From a virus, in IMG/VR virus record IMGVR_UViG_3300037119_002705, positions 1-36,736 of that record: a stretch of DNA of 36,736 bases; one strand, 5' to 3'. Below, one piece after another: positions 35,527 through 36,736 of the stretch (positions within the stretch are counted from its first letter, which is position 1; every line of letters begins with the position of its first letter). A program made the translations under genes and the position numbers. The notes beneath the pieces are model-generated. The model did no database searches, was not told the origin of the DNA, and was given only the letters and a program-made list of their open reading frames with translations.

Positions 35527-36736
35527 AGAAGAGAAATACACTAGTCCAATTTCAATAATGATGCGTGAGGCTGATGTGCCACAACCAACTGAAAAGAAAG
35601 ATAACGGTGGCTGGGTTAAATGGGGTGATAAAAATCTTTACCCTCAATTTTTGTTTAAGCTTTATTACGAAAGTCCTATTCATGGTGGCATTATAAACCA
35701 AAAAGTTACTTACATAACTGCTGGAGGTTTAAAGTATGACGGTTCAAAACCTGAATTATTCGAAAAATTAAGAGCGAACGGAAATGAAAAGTTTACGCTT
35801 GACGAATTAGTTGAAAATTTAGCTTTAGACCAAGAGGTTTTAGATGAATTTTACATCAAAGCTAAAAAAAATATTACAACAGGTATTTGGGAACTAAGCC
35901 AATTAGATGCTGAATTAATCAGAAACTCATGCGACGGAAATATTTTTTATTATTCAGAAAATTGGTCAACTCAACAACATGCTGAAAAAACAAAATTCAG
36001 AACTTACAATAGTTTTTTTAATAGAAAGCCTGAAGATACTGAATGTGTTCTTTATGTAAGTTCAAAGGCTAAGCAGTATGAGCTTGAGAATGGAAAATTA
36101 ACCAGTAACACTTATCCCGTACCTTGTTATTCAGGTTCAATTGTTTCAATCATGGCTGATGTTGAAATGGATAGTTTTCACCATTCAGAATCTGTTAATG
36201 GATTTACGGCTGGAACAGTTCTAGCTTTAAACAACGGAACGCCCACGCCTGAAGTAAAAGAAGAAATTGAAAAAGACATTAAAGGAAAAGCTTCAGATAA
36301 GAAGAAAAAAGGCGGTGTTGTTATAATCTATTCAGATGGAAAAGAACGTTCACCTGAAGTGCTTCAATTGAATGGAAATGATAATGACAAGAGATATATT
36401 GTAACACAGCAATATATTGCTGATAAGGTTATGATCGGACACAGTGTTACTAATCCGTCTTTATTCGGTGTTAAAGTCGCTGGAAGTCTTGGCGGTAATC
36501 AAGATCAAGGTTTACAAACATCTTATGCTATTTTCAAACAAAACTACGTTAAAAAAAGACAGAAACCATTAGCTGAAGCTATCACGTTTTTAAGTAACAA
36601 ACTTAACGGTTTAGATGGTGAAATAACATTCGATGAATATAATTTACAATTGGAAGGTGCGGTTGATGAATCAAACAAGGTTAGCCAAGCATTAAACAAA
36701 TTAAATCCATTGGTTGCTAATAAAGTGCTTGAAAAT
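35516..36736 (+). CDS. Portal protein, N-terminal part (continues at base 1)
   Basis: 407 codons are open to the window end, and the frame continues into bases 2-826, for about 639 aa in total. The N-terminus (ISIMMREADVPQPTEKKDNG, then GWVKWGDKNLYPQFLFKLYY) and HGGIINQKVTYITAGGLKYD are typical of Bacteroidetes phage portals. The core continues GIWELSQLDAELIRNSCDGN, RYIVTQQYIADKVMIGHSVT and NPSLFGVKVAGSLGGNQDQG. The ATG lies inside the end of the previous gene (11-nt overlap). Bases 36610-36736 duplicate 1-127 and should be counted once. Confidence 0.85.
   Translation, partial: MSDKEEKYTSPISIMMREADVPQPTEKKDNGGWVKWGDKNLYPQFLFKLYYESPIHGGIINQKVTYITAGGLKYDGSKPELFEKLRANGNEKFTLDELVENLALDQEVLDEFYIKAKKNITTGIWELSQLDAELIRNSCDGNIFYYSENWSTQQHAEKTKFRTYNSFFNRKPEDTECVLYVSSKAKQYELENGKLTSNTYPVPCYSGSIVSIMADVEMDSFHHSESVNGFTAGTVLALNNGTPTPEVKEEIEKDIKGKASDKKKKGGVVIIYSDGKERSPEVLQLNGNDNDKRYIVTQQYIADKVMIGHSVTNPSLFGVKVAGSLGGNQDQGLQTSYAIFKQNYVKKRQKPLAEAITFLSNKLNGLDGEITFDEYNLQLEGAVDESNKVSQALNKLNPLVANKVLEN
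36610..36736. repeat. Terminal direct repeat (right copy)
   Basis: Identical to bases 1-127. See the left copy: it marks circular closure of the contig and should be removed once when the genome is circularised. Confidence 0.95.

Noticed and set aside
1-36736. tRNA genes, CRISPR arrays, insertion sequences, riboswitches of known class
   Set aside because: None was recognised by eye in intergenic DNA. No intergenic stretch exceeds about 175 bp, leaving little room. A tRNA search program would settle the tRNA point.

Overview
The window is a complete tailed-phage genome, most likely a siphovirus of a Bacteroidetes host (Flavobacteriia-like). The last 127 bases (36610-36736) repeat the first 127 exactly, so the molecule closes into a circle or circularly permuted genome of 36,609 bp, and the portal gene runs through the join. 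The host assignment rests on four things: strongly AT-rich DNA; promoter -7 boxes of the Bacteroidetes type (TAnnTTTG); A-rich rather than Shine-Dalgarno gene starts; and many protein families familiar from Bacteroidetes phages (DUF6948-like, DUF6291-like, PLTEEWLLKFGF and DUF5675-like proteins, and the tape measure). No integrase, partition system, DNA polymerase, helicase or tRNA gene was seen, so a virulent life cycle relying on host replication is the simplest reading.

The genome has two transcription arms that diverge at about 17.77-17.94 kb and converge on a bidirectional terminator at about 5.08-5.12 kb. The leftward (early) arm, 17773 down to 5166, holds a charged coiled-coil protein, a recombination pair (15839-16333 and a YqaJ/lambda-type exonuclease), two HNH endonucleases, a DUF6291-like replication protein with its partner, a RusA resolvase, an XRE repressor, and about 20 very small overlapping genes. 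It ends with a PLTEEWLLKFGF protein and a stand-alone DnaA domain-IV protein. A short rightward early unit (17940-19231) encodes a ribbon-helix-helix-like regulator, a small membrane protein, a DUF6948-like protein, and a protein with 34 tandem GGT-NNC hexamers. It ends at a hairpin terminator.

The rightward late arm starts near 19.33 kb. It carries a small membrane protein, a HeH/SAP-like protein, a lipoprotein, both terminase subunits, and a cargo cassette (glycosyltransferase, membrane protein, methyltransferase, second glycosyltransferase). Next come a tail-assembly chaperone pair linked by a probable -1 frameshift on a T9 run, tail proteins and the tape measure. After a break come capsid protease, major capsid protein, connector genes and portal, and then, across the origin of numbering, fibre-like proteins, a holin, a TM/coiled-coil lysis protein and a DUF5675 endolysin candidate.

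The least expected signals are these: (1) three copies of an AT-rich near-palindrome just upstream of three TAnnTTTG boxes that lack a -33 TTG; (2) a 5' leader before an HNH gene whose hairpin loop is complementary to the start-codon region; (3) a decayed or recoded 53-codon gene with two -1 frame changes; (4) an A12 tract inside a glycosyltransferase gene that also forms the spacer of a consensus-like promoter; and (5) the hexamer-repeat gene. All functions are read from sequence only; no database search was run.
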